A program made the position numbers and the translations under genes. The notes below the pieces were generated by a model that ran no database searches, had not been told where the DNA came from, and saw only the letters and a list, made by a program, of their open reading frames with translations. A stretch of 64,000 bases of DNA from Rufibacter sp. XAAS-G3-1 (lineage in GTDB: Bacteria; Bacteroidota; Bacteroidia; Cytophagales; Hymenobacteraceae): assembly GCF_013623775.1 (NCBI RefSeq), contig NZ_JABFAM010000005.1, positions 541,318 through 605,317 on the forward strand, read 5' to 3'. Within the stretch, counting starts at the first letter, position 1, and every line of letters starts with the position of its first letter. Shown here one piece after another: positions 40,125-47,746 of the stretch.

Positions 40125-41273
40125 CTACAACTGACATAACCGTTCGGCGGCGGCTTGCAGCGTTTCATCTTTTTTGGCGAAGCAGAACCGGATGACGCCT
40201 TGGTCTGTGCCTTGGTGGTAAAACGCCGAAATGGGAATGACCGCCACCCCGGCTTCTTTGGTGAGCCAGTGCGCGAATTCCACATCGGGCAGAGAAGAGA
40301 TTTGCCCGTAGCGGGCCAGTTGGAAATACGTGCCGGCGCAGGGCAGCAGTTCAAATTTGGAGGGCTGCAGCAAAGAAGCAAACAGGTCTCGTTTCCGTTG
40401 GTAGAACTGCGGCAGCGTGAGGTAATGCTCCTGGTTGTCTAAGAACGTGGCAATGGCGTGTTGCAGCGGCGTGGCGGTGCTGAAGGTGAGGTACTGGTGT
40501 ACTTTCCTGAACTCGGTGCTGAGGGCGGCGGGCGCGATGCAGTAGCCCACTTTCCAACCGGTGGTATGGAAGGTTTTCCCGAAGGAGGAGACCACAAACG
40601 ACCGCTCGGCCAAGGCCGGTGCCGTGAGCACACTGCCATGCGGCTGCCCGTCAAACACCACGTGCTCGTACACCTCGTCGCTGAGGATGAAAAACGGGTG
40701 TTTTTGGGAAAGTAGGGTTAAAGCGTCCAGGTCAGCTTGCTGCCACACCGCACCGCTGGGGTTATGCGGCGAATTGACAATGAGCAGGCGCGTTTTCTCC
40801 GTCAGTTTACTTTCTACCTGCTGCCAATCTACGCTGAAGTCTGGGAAACGTAAGGGCACGAATACCGGTACGCCGCCGCTCAACTCAATGGCCGGTACAT
40901 ACGAGTCATAGCAGGGTTCCAGCACCAGCACTTCATCGCCGGGTTGCACCACGGCGGCAATGGCCGAGAACAAGGCTTCGGTGGCCCCGGAAGTGACCGT
41001 GATCTCCGTTTCGGGGTGGGCGAAGTGGCCGTAGAGTTGCTGCGTTTTCTGGCTTATTCTCTCTCTGAGCAGCAGTAACCCGGGGCTGGGCGCGTACTGG
41101 TTGTGGCCCGCCCGCATGGCTTCCGTCACCAAGTCCACCAACTCCGGCGGACAGTCAAAATCTGGGAACCCCTGCGACAAGTTGATGGCCCCGTGCTGCT
41201 GGGCCAACTGGCTCATAGTAGAGAAGATGGTGGTGCTCACCGTGGGCAGTTTGCTGGGTATCTGGAAGTGCAT
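40125..41273 (-). CDS. Methionine/glutamine aminotransferase (YbdL/MtnE type, PLP-dependent)
   Basis: A fold-type I aminotransferase of 382 residues from the ATG at 41273 (MHFQIPSKLPTVSTT). INLSQGFPDFDCPPELV is the substrate-binding start of the class I/II family; IVNSPHNPSGAVW, FILSDEVYEHVVFDG and VVSSFGKTFHTTGWKVGYC carry the PLP-binding Asp, Tyr and Lys. The SQGFPDF beginning is that of the kynurenine/glutamine/methionine aminotransferase group. The nitrilase-type omega-amidase at 38496 would remove its ketoacid amide product. A core palindrome occupies the few bases between this gene and the upstream uracil-DNA glycosylase gene. Confidence 0.92.
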   Translation of the reverse strand: MHFQIPSKLPTVSTTIFSTMSQLAQQHGAINLSQGFPDFDCPPELVDLVTEAMRAGHNQYAPSPGLLLLRERISQKTQQLYGHFAHPETEITVTSGATEALFSAIAAVVQPGDEVLVLEPCYDSYVPAIELSGGVPVFVPLRFPDFSVDWQQVESKLTEKTRLLIVNSPHNPSGAVWQQADLDALTLLSQKHPFFILSDEVYEHVVFDGQPHGSVLTAPALAERSFVVSSFGKTFHTTGWKVGYCIAPAALSTEFRKVHQYLTFSTATPLQHAIATFLDNQEHYLTLPQFYQRKRDLFASLLQPSKFELLPCAGTYFQLARYGQISSLPDVEFAHWLTKEAGVAVIPISAFYHQGTDQGVIRFCFAKKDETLQAAAERLCQL

Positions 41274-41312
41274 GCGTTTTAGACCTGTTTTGGTGAAAAT
41301 AGGCAAAAAACG
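41274..41312. repeat. Core palindrome copy touching the aminotransferase start
   Basis: CGTTTTAGACCTGTTTT...AAAATAGGCAAAAAACG, placed directly next to the ATG of the aminotransferase and 12 bp from the end of the glycosylase gene. Confidence 0.7.
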
Positions 41313-41324
41313 GTGTACGTCTAG

Positions 41325-41903
41325 TTAGCCGGGCAAAGTTGCCTGCACAATTTCCTGCAGGGTGGGCACTACTTCGCGCTCAAACCATGGGTGCTTTTTA
41401 AACCAGGCAATGTTTCTGGGCGAGGGGTGCGGCAGTGGCAAATATTTAGGAAGATAGGCTTGCCAGGCTTCTACGGTTTGGGTGAGGGTAGCTTTGGCGA
41501 CACTGCCTAGAAATGCTTTTTGCGCGTACGTGCCAATGAGCAGCGTGAGCTGGATGTTGGGCAATAAAGGCAGAAGCTGCGGATGCCAGTGCTGGAAACA
41601 CTCGGGGCGCGGGGGCAAATCGCCGGAACGGCCGGTGCCGGGGTAGCAGAAGGCGGTGGGCACGATGGCAATGTGGGCTTCGTTGTAGAATTCATCGGGC
41701 GTGAGCCCCAACCAAGTGCGCAGGCGTTTGCCGCTCTGGTCGTCCCAGGGAATGCCCGAGGCGTGGACTTTGGTGCCCGGGGCCTGCCCCACAATCATGA
41801 GCTTCGCCGAGGCGGAGGCCCGCAACACGGGTCTGGGGCCGTGGGGCAAATGGGCGGCGCACAGCTGGCAGGCTCTTATCTGGGGGAGAAGTTCTTCTAG
41901 CAT
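41325..41903 (-). CDS. Uracil-DNA glycosylase family protein
   Basis: The product has 192 residues. It shows the UDG-superfamily motif LMIVGQAPGTKVHASG (water-activating and phosphate loop), FYPGTGRSGD-like TAFCYPGTGRSGDLPP, LLIGTYAQKAFLG and the C-terminal PLPHPSPRNIAWFKKHPWF loop that enters the DNA minor groove. This combination is that of the UdgX/MUG-like small glycosylases common in Bacteroidota. The N-terminal CQLCAAHLPHGPRPVL contains two Cys, but a full 4Fe-4S set is not visible. It acts in base-excision repair. Confidence 0.87.
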   Translation of the reverse strand: MLEELLPQIRACQLCAAHLPHGPRPVLRASASAKLMIVGQAPGTKVHASGIPWDDQSGKRLRTWLGLTPDEFYNEAHIAIVPTAFCYPGTGRSGDLPPRPECFQHWHPQLLPLLPNIQLTLLIGTYAQKAFLGSVAKATLTQTVEAWQAYLPKYLPLPHPSPRNIAWFKKHPWFEREVVPTLQEIVQATLPG

Positions 41904-41965
41904 GTTAGCGGTAAGGGGAAGCTGTTTTAAGGCGAATTTCGGGAAAAGGGGGCATAAACGCGTGT

Positions 41966-42002
41966 AAAAAAGAAGCCGGCCCCTTAACAGGCACCGGCTT
42001 CT
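41966..42002 (-). terminator. Terminator of the small membrane protein gene
   Basis: On the reverse strand CCAGAAGCCGGT...GCCGGCTTCT folds tightly and runs into TTTTTT; it lies 21 bp past the stop of the 36-residue gene. Confidence 0.88.
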
Positions 42003-42022
42003 GGAAGTAGTTCAAAAGGTTT

Positions 42023-42133
42023 CTAGGCATTGGGGTACCCACCGGCAGAGACTTCGTCTGCCGGAAACGCCTGGTAGAGCAAAATGGAGGCCGCAACGCC
42101 GGTTAGCACAAGGACTATCATCAATGCTTTCAT
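42023..42133 (-). CDS. 36-residue single-helix membrane protein
   Basis: The frame encodes MKALMIVLVLTGVAASILL, then YQAFPADEVSAGGYPNA and a stop. Residues 2-19 are one membrane helix; the short polar tail probably faces the periplasm. It is short, but the case is good: a clean ATG, a gene-like hydrophobic pattern, and a strong terminator 21 bp downstream. The gene ends the transcript of the disordered-protein gene 27 bp upstream on the same strand, so they are likely co-expressed. Family unknown. Confidence 0.6.
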   Translation of the reverse strand: MKALMIVLVLTGVAASILLYQAFPADEVSAGGYPNA

Positions 42134-42160
42134 AGTTCTGCCGTTGAAAAGAGCCGTTGA

Positions 42161-43141
42161 TTAGTAGTACCGCGGGTTGTTGCCACGGTTGTAACGGGAG
42201 TTGTTGTCGTCTCCTGAATCAGTTTCATCTGACCAACGGGGGCCTCTTTCTGTGCCGCGGTCTGCCCGGGAGCGGTATTCATAGTCATGGTCATGGCGGC
42301 GGTTGTCCTGGTTGTAGCGGTTTTGGTCTGAGTCAGGATGATGGGAGTTGCGGCTGAACAAGTTCTGCACGCCGTGTTTTATATCATGCCAGGCTTCGCG
42401 GGCGCCTTCGCCCATGTCTCCTAGAATATCGCCTTTGTCGCGGTCTACGCGGCGGCCATCGTTAGCGGTGTAGCGCTGTTCATCATACCAGGTGTGGTTG
42501 CCGCTGCCGTAGCGGTAGTCATCGTCTTTGTAGCGGCTACGGGTACCGGGGTATTCATGGTACGGGTTGCTGTCTGGGCGGGGCAGTTCTTCACGCACAC
42601 CGCGCGCGTCCATGTAGCCACCCCGGTAGTAGTTCTCGTTTGAGTCATCGCGGCGGCGTTGCTCACTGATTCTGTTGTCTGAGTGCACGCGGCTATGGGC
42701 TTGGCCGTAAGAATCTTGGTGGGCAGAGTAATTGCCGCGCCCATCGCCAAACTGCGAATTTTGGTTGTTGGGGTTTTGGAAGGCCGAATGCCCTTGCTGC
42801 CGCTCAGAATTGCGGGTGCTGTTGCCGCGGCCATCGCCATAGTTCAGGTTGTTGGGATTACGGTAGACGCTGTAATCGCGCTCGCCGTAGTGTTTGCTTA
42901 GGCTGGCGCCACGGTCTGCGTTGGAGTTGCGTTCGTATGAATCTTCTGGGAAGTGGCTTCTGCTTTGGTTGTTCGGGCCTGTGTGGAAGTTGTTTCCGTT
43001 GTTCCAACTGTTGTCGTGTGGCCGCTGCTGTGGGGGCTGGTTACGTTGTTGGTCGCGGTTGTGTAAGTCACGGCCTACGCTGTGGTTTTCTGCTTCTCCC
43101 TCCTGGTTTGGAGCGAAACGGTTTCTTTGATTATCGTTCAT
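42161..43141 (-). CDS. Large disordered hydrophilic protein
   Basis: The product has 326 residues, dominated by Asn, Arg, Asp, Ser, Gly, Tyr and His with hardly any hydrophobic residues, so it should be unfolded. Repeats can be seen: SVYRNPNNLNYGDGRGN and SAFQNPNNQNSQFGDGRGN share the frame S-x-x-x-NPNN...GDGRGN. One conserved-looking island near 240-265 (ILGDMGEGAREAWHDIKHGV) would form an amphipathic helix and may bind a membrane or partner. There is no signal peptide. This resembles stress hydrophilins in composition only. It is followed by a 36-residue membrane protein gene. Confidence 0.75.
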   Translation of the reverse strand: MNDNQRNRFAPNQEGEAENHSVGRDLHNRDQQRNQPPQQRPHDNSWNNGNNFHTGPNNQSRSHFPEDSYERNSNADRGASLSKHYGERDYSVYRNPNNLNYGDGRGNSTRNSERQQGHSAFQNPNNQNSQFGDGRGNYSAHQDSYGQAHSRVHSDNRISEQRRRDDSNENYYRGGYMDARGVREELPRPDSNPYHEYPGTRSRYKDDDYRYGSGNHTWYDEQRYTANDGRRVDRDKGDILGDMGEGAREAWHDIKHGVQNLFSRNSHHPDSDQNRYNQDNRRHDHDYEYRSRADRGTERGPRWSDETDSGDDNNSRYNRGNNPRYY

Positions 43142-43521
43142 GGTTTCTATCGTTTAAATATCACAATGCATGTCTCTTTGGAAAGAGATACTTGTACGTG
43201 TGTGTACGATAGCCTTGGCAGAGGGTTAAGCCAGTGGATTGTCCGGGTTTGGGTTTTTACGGTGTTTTCTGAAAACAAGGCCTAAAAGGGAAGGTGCTAT
43301 CTGAACTTTAGAATGGAAAACGAGCCTTGTTTTTAAAAAGAGATTGCTGCCGTTTTAGGTGCTTTTGGACTCTCTTTATCTGGTGAATTGATGGAGGTGA
43401 AGTGGGTGGCTCAACTATGGGTGTTATGCTGGAAGAAGGGCGGTTTTATCTAAAGCACAAGGTTCTTCTTCACCTGAAAGACTGCTTTTGCCGCTGGTAA
43501 TTATACCCTTACTGGTTTCAT

Positions 43522-43835
43522 TTTAGCCTCTTCCTGGAGTTGACTTTTGTAGAGGGATTAGTTTGTGCATGCGGTTTGCTGTTCCCTTGGCTTGGCTGCT
43601 TTTTGCGTGGGTATTAGTAGGTGCACGCCTTTTGCTATTCCCCTGGCTGAGCCGCTTTTTGCGTGGGTGCAAGTACTGTATTGTTTCATAGTTTCCGCTA
43701 AGCGCTCACGGCCGCGAGGCCCCGTCTTCCCCTCTCGCACTGCCCTTTCGGCCTGGGAAGTCCTTTGCTCTTAGCTGAGGTCTGTCCAGGGCCAAAAGCG
43801 AGGCGCGCTCGGGGAAGACTGGAACTGGGGAAAGT
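43522..43835 (+). repeat. Long dispersed repeat, full copy 1
   Basis: About 310 bp matching 55464-55727, with a partial third copy near 15219-15300. The conserved end reads AAGCGCTCACGGCCGCGAGG, then CTCGCACTGCCCTTTCGGCC and GCGCGCTCGGGGAAGACTGG. The left part has an internal tandem duplication of about 54 bp (GCTGTTCCCTTGGCTTGGCTG and GCTATTCCCCTGGCTGAGCCG, each followed by CTTTTTGCGTGGGT). The rest of the spacer from 43142 to 44027 has a degenerate core palindrome near 43250-43287 and no gene. Confidence 0.75.
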
Positions 43836-44027
43836 AGTGGAAGTGGTATGATAGAGCCTGTAGAGACAAGGCACTGCCTTGTCTCTTACACGCATTCCTT
43901 TCTCCTTCAAAGGCGTAAGGCGTATTCCCCTCCTCGGAGGGGTAGGGGTGGGTTCTGGCGCTCCGCCGTCTTCTTTTAAGGCACATGAATCATTCTCTGC
44001 TGGTATTACCAGCCGGAGTAGAGGCAG

Positions 44028-44064
44028 AAAAGGGCGGCCTTGTTCCACACAAAGCCGCCCTTTT
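44028..44064. terminator. Terminator of the histidine kinase/response regulator genes
   Basis: AAAAGGGCGGC pairs with GCCGCCCTTTT; 19 bp past the response regulator stop on the minus strand. Confidence 0.82.
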
Positions 44065-44083
44065 AGGAGGTGATTGGTCTTTT

Positions 44084-44488
44084 TTAACGGAAATGCTCGT
44101 TCAGAATCTCGCGTACGTGGGCTTCTTCCAGGGGTTTGGAGATGTGCTGTTCCACTGCGCTGTATTTCTTTAGTTTCTCTAAGTCATAGAAGCTGGCCGA
44201 CGAGGTAAGCATCATGACCAGAATGCAGTTTTGTGTAGCCTCGGGTAGCTGGTGGTACTTGTCCAGAAATTCAAAGCCATCCATGACCGGCATTTTAATG
44301 TCCAGGAACATGAGGTCTGGGAGGGCTTGCCCGGCGGCGATGGCAGTGTTGAGAAACCTGAGGGCCTCTTCTCCGTTGGTCACCACTTCAATCCGCTCGG
44401 CAATCTCCATGCGGGTGAGCAGACGTTTGTTTAAGAAATTGGTGGTTTCGTCGTCGTCTACCAACAAAATCAGGTTTAACCTTTTCAT
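44084..44488 (-). CDS. Single-domain response regulator (CheY-like)
   Basis: A receiver domain of 134 residues without an output domain. The acidic pocket is LLVDDDE (10-14), the phospho-acceptor Asp63 in MFLDIKMPVMDG, the Thr/Ser switch in MMLTSS, and Lys118 in HISKPL, all intact. It lies 26 bp downstream of the multi-PAS kinase and is its probable partner. A TATATTTG promoter box in that gap, 4 bp from the ATG, suggests separate expression as well, possibly with a leaderless mRNA. Output must go through another protein. Confidence 0.94.
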   Translation of the reverse strand: MKRLNLILLVDDDETTNFLNKRLLTRMEIAERIEVVTNGEEALRFLNTAIAAGQALPDLMFLDIKMPVMDGFEFLDKYHQLPEATQNCILVMMLTSSASFYDLEKLKKYSAVEQHISKPLEEAHVREILNEHFR

Positions 44489-44492
44489 AGGA

Positions 44493-44500
44493 CAAATATA
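44493..44500 (-). promoter_or_regulatory. Bacteroidota -7 box for the response regulator gene
   Basis: The reverse strand reads TATATTTG, TCCT, ATG. The box lies wholly in the gap between the kinase stop and the regulator start. Confidence 0.58.
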
Positions 44501-44514
44501 GAAAGCGCTTTATG

Positions 44515-47500
44515 CTATTGAACGCTGTTTTTGAAATAAATGGTGAAGGTGGTGCCTTCGTTTACCTGACTTTCCAGCTCAATGCGGCCGCCGTTCTTCT
44601 GCACAATGCGGTTAAGGATATAAAGCCCCAAACCTGAGCCTTCTACGTGGTTATGGAAACGTTTGAACATCTGGAACATTTTAGCGCCGTGTTTCTCTAG
44701 ATCCATGCCTATGCCGTTGTCTTGGATGGTTAGCACGGTGTAGCCTGGTTGGTTGTACGTGCGCAAATGAACAACGGGTGTACGCTTTGGAGAGCGGTAT
44801 TTCACCGCGTTGCTGATTAGGTTGTAAAAGATACTTTTCAGGTTTACGCGGGAGTATACCAGAGAATTAACCTGGGTAAAGTCACAGGTGATGGTGGCCC
44901 CTGAACTCTGGATCATGTCTTGGATGCTAAGCTTGACCTCGTCTACCAGGTCAGGCAACTCAATTTCCTCCTGGTGCGCGTGAATCTCCTTCTGCACCTT
45001 CACAATCTCGGCCAGGTCTGAAATGGTGGCGTTGATCTGCTTCAATGACCGGTTGAACATGTTGATCAGGAGCTGGGCGTCTGGGTCATGGAACGTGGCG
45101 TTCTTGGTGAGCTCCTGGAAAATACCGGCCATGTTAATGATGGGCAACTTGAGGTCATGCGAGGCGGTGTACACAAAGCTGTCCAGGTCTTCATTGATGG
45201 TGCGGAGTTCCTGGTTGGTTTGCTCCATCAGTTCCTCGTTGCGTTTTTGGTCTTCTATTTCAGTGCAGGTGCCAAACCATTTGGTGATGTTGCCTTCCTG
45301 GTCGCGCTGGGCAAGGGCGCGGCCCAGAAACCAACGCCATTCTCCGTCAGAAGCCCGCTTGAACCGGTATTCCACCTCATAAGGATCGCCGGTGCGCAGG
45401 GAGTGGTGCCACCGGGCGAAGGATCTTTCCTGGTCATCTGGGTGCAGCAGGTTGTTCCACATCTGGGTTCCTTTGCTGGCCTCCACGTCATAGCCGGTGT
45501 ATTCTACCCATTTCTTGTTGAAGTAGTCATGGTAACCTTGGGAGTCTGTAGTCCAAACCAACTGGGGCATACTGTCGGCCAGGAACTGGAAGTTCTGGGT
45601 GCTTTCCTGCAGATCCAGCAGCATCTGTTTCTGATCCTGAATGTCTGTGTGGGAGCCTACCCACATGTAAATGCCGCCTTCTTCGTTTCTAACGGCAATT
45701 CCGCGTACCAGAAACCACCGGTATTCTTCGCCGTTTTTGGTTCTCCAGCGGTTTTCCACCATAAATATTTCACCGGTGGCAAGGGAGTGGTGCCACTTGT
45801 CATGGGTGTTCTGTAAATCATCTGGGTGGATAAAGTATTCCCAACCCCAGCCATTCAACTCTTCCTGCGAGGTGCCCAGGTAATCATACCACTGTTGGCT
45901 GTAATAGTCTATGTAACCGTCTGACCTGGCGGTAAAGGTCATGTGGGGCAGGGCGTCCAGCACTTTAAGGGTGCGCTCATGCGAGACTTTCAGTTCCTGC
46001 GCCAACTTAGCGGCCTCTTTCTGTACCTTTACCTGCCCGGTTACCTCCACTATCAGAATAATGATGCCTTCTACTGCCTGGTGCTCATCAAAGAGAGGCT
46101 GGTACATGAAGTTGAAATATCCCAGATCCAGTTCACCGGTTCCCTTTCGGTCTAAGTAGGCAGGGGTTTCTGTCCCCAGGTGCGGTTCGCCGGTGGCGTA
46201 CACTTTCTCAATGATGTCAAAAAAGCCTTGGGATTGTAGCTCGGGTAAGGCCTGGCGGAGAGGTTTGCCTACGGTATCCCGGCCGCCCACCAACTGTTTG
46301 AACTGGGGCGTGGCAAAATCCACCATCCAGTCAGCTCCCTTTAGAACGGCAAACTGCACCGGCGATTGGGACAGCATTCGCTGCACGTACTCGTCGCGTT
46401 CTTTCAGTTTATGCTGAATGTCTTTCTGTTCCTGGATGTTGGTGTCTACGCCTATCCAGGCGGTAATGGTGCCTTCTGGGTTCTTCAACGGCGTAGCGCG
46501 CATGGTAAACCAGTGGTACTTGCCGTCAGCGGCTCGTTTCAGCCGGGCCTCGTTCACGTACTCCTGACCAGTAGCCAAGGCGTGCGCCCAAACAGCAACA
46601 GTAGCATCCAAATCTTCTGGGTGCACGACCTTGTCCCAGCCCTCGTCTGGGCTGGTGTTGCCGGTGTACGTGTACCAAGCCTTGTTGTAGTAGTGAATGT
46701 AACCATCGGCACGGGCTACCCAGGCTATCTCAGGAATGCCTTCCAGCAGGGCGCGTACGTGCTGTTCACTGGCTATTAACTCGGCCGCGTAACGGTTTTT
46801 CTCGGTCAGATCCAGCATGGCGCCAATCATGCGCACGGGCTTGCCGGTTTTGTCACGCGCTACCGTGCCCCGGTCAAAAATCTCGGCGTAGCTGCCATCG
46901 GCTTTCCGGAAACGGTACTCATCTTGCCAGGTGGTGCCGCCGCTGTCTATGACCTGGTGGATGCCGTCTACAATGCGTTTGGCGTCATGGGGGTGAATAC
47001 GGCCGTACCATGAGTTTACGTCATGTTCAATGTCTTCTTCTTTGTAACCGAAGGCAACCTTGAACCCATCGTTCCACCAAATGGTATTGTCTTCCAGGTT
47101 CCAGTCCCAAATCACGTCATTGGTGGCCTTGGCAATGAGTTCAAAGCGTTCCAGGTTCTGCTGGGCCTGCTGTGTTTGCCTTTCGGTTTCTTCCAGGTTT
47201 TTAATTTGCTGGGTCACATCCTCTGATTCATGAATCAGATAAAGAACGTTGCCGCTAGCGTCTAAGACCGGCGTATTGGAGGGCTGCCAGTATTTTTCCT
47301 CAAAGCCCCCGCCCATCTCCTCTGGCTTGGTCACGTCATAGCGCTGAAGCGCCATTTTATGGGGCACTTTGTTGTCGCGGGCGAACTCAAGCGATTGCCG
47401 CCAGTTGAGCACCCCATCGGCCGAGGCCAGGTCTGGGTTGTCCGGAAATACCTCAAACAGGTACTTGCCCAGGATAGACCGGTCTTTGAACGTGGACGTC

Positions 47501-47637
47501 AGGTAGGCGTCACTGGCTTCCACGATGGTGAAATCTGGGGAGACCACAATATAGAGCCTCGGCAACGCCCTGAAGATGGAAAGGATATCCAGGGCAGTAG
47601 GAGAAGCTGTAGAGGAGTTCATGGAAAATGCGTTCAA
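44515..47637 (-). CDS. Six-PAS sensor histidine kinase
   Basis: A large cytoplasmic sensor of 1040 residues with no membrane helix. Six PAS-type units can be counted by their recurring start pattern, for example LPRLYIVVSPDFTIVEASD, FELIAKATNDVIWDWNLED, LLEGIPEIAWVARADGYIHY, VLDALPHMTFTARSDGYIDY and LADSMPQLVWTTDSQGYHDY, several followed by PAC segments (RWFLVRGIAV, RWFLGRALAQ). The kinase core has the phospho-acceptor His in FVYTASHDLKLPI, the N box YNLISNAVKYRSP, and G boxes IQDNGIGMD and GSGLGLYILNRIV. The signal may be redox, light or small ligands. A response regulator follows 26 bp downstream. Confidence 0.93.
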   Translation of the reverse strand: MNAFSMNSSTASPTALDILSIFRALPRLYIVVSPDFTIVEASDAYLTSTFKDRSILGKYLFEVFPDNPDLASADGVLNWRQSLEFARDNKVPHKMALQRYDVTKPEEMGGGFEEKYWQPSNTPVLDASGNVLYLIHESEDVTQQIKNLEETERQTQQAQQNLERFELIAKATNDVIWDWNLEDNTIWWNDGFKVAFGYKEEDIEHDVNSWYGRIHPHDAKRIVDGIHQVIDSGGTTWQDEYRFRKADGSYAEIFDRGTVARDKTGKPVRMIGAMLDLTEKNRYAAELIASEQHVRALLEGIPEIAWVARADGYIHYYNKAWYTYTGNTSPDEGWDKVVHPEDLDATVAVWAHALATGQEYVNEARLKRAADGKYHWFTMRATPLKNPEGTITAWIGVDTNIQEQKDIQHKLKERDEYVQRMLSQSPVQFAVLKGADWMVDFATPQFKQLVGGRDTVGKPLRQALPELQSQGFFDIIEKVYATGEPHLGTETPAYLDRKGTGELDLGYFNFMYQPLFDEHQAVEGIIILIVEVTGQVKVQKEAAKLAQELKVSHERTLKVLDALPHMTFTARSDGYIDYYSQQWYDYLGTSQEELNGWGWEYFIHPDDLQNTHDKWHHSLATGEIFMVENRWRTKNGEEYRWFLVRGIAVRNEEGGIYMWVGSHTDIQDQKQMLLDLQESTQNFQFLADSMPQLVWTTDSQGYHDYFNKKWVEYTGYDVEASKGTQMWNNLLHPDDQERSFARWHHSLRTGDPYEVEYRFKRASDGEWRWFLGRALAQRDQEGNITKWFGTCTEIEDQKRNEELMEQTNQELRTINEDLDSFVYTASHDLKLPIINMAGIFQELTKNATFHDPDAQLLINMFNRSLKQINATISDLAEIVKVQKEIHAHQEEIELPDLVDEVKLSIQDMIQSSGATITCDFTQVNSLVYSRVNLKSIFYNLISNAVKYRSPKRTPVVHLRTYNQPGYTVLTIQDNGIGMDLEKHGAKMFQMFKRFHNHVEGSGLGLYILNRIVQKNGGRIELESQVNEGTTFTIYFKNSVQ

Positions 47638-47706
47638 AAGTTCTTGTAAGGATAACGGAAGCTACCCGTTCTGCCATTCAAAGGCAAACAGAGAAAGAGT
47701 TCTTTT

Positions 47707-47742
47707 GTTTTGGGGCCACTTTTGAAAAAGTGGCCCCAAAAC
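47707..47742. repeat. Core palindrome copy with GGGGCCAC stem, perfect
   Basis: GTTTTGGGGCCACTTTT, GA, AAAAGTGGCCCCAAAAC. Both arms have changed together relative to the GGGCTG form. It lies 4 bp past the mfd stop and is a likely terminator. Confidence 0.88.
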
Positions 47743-47746
47743 AGAT

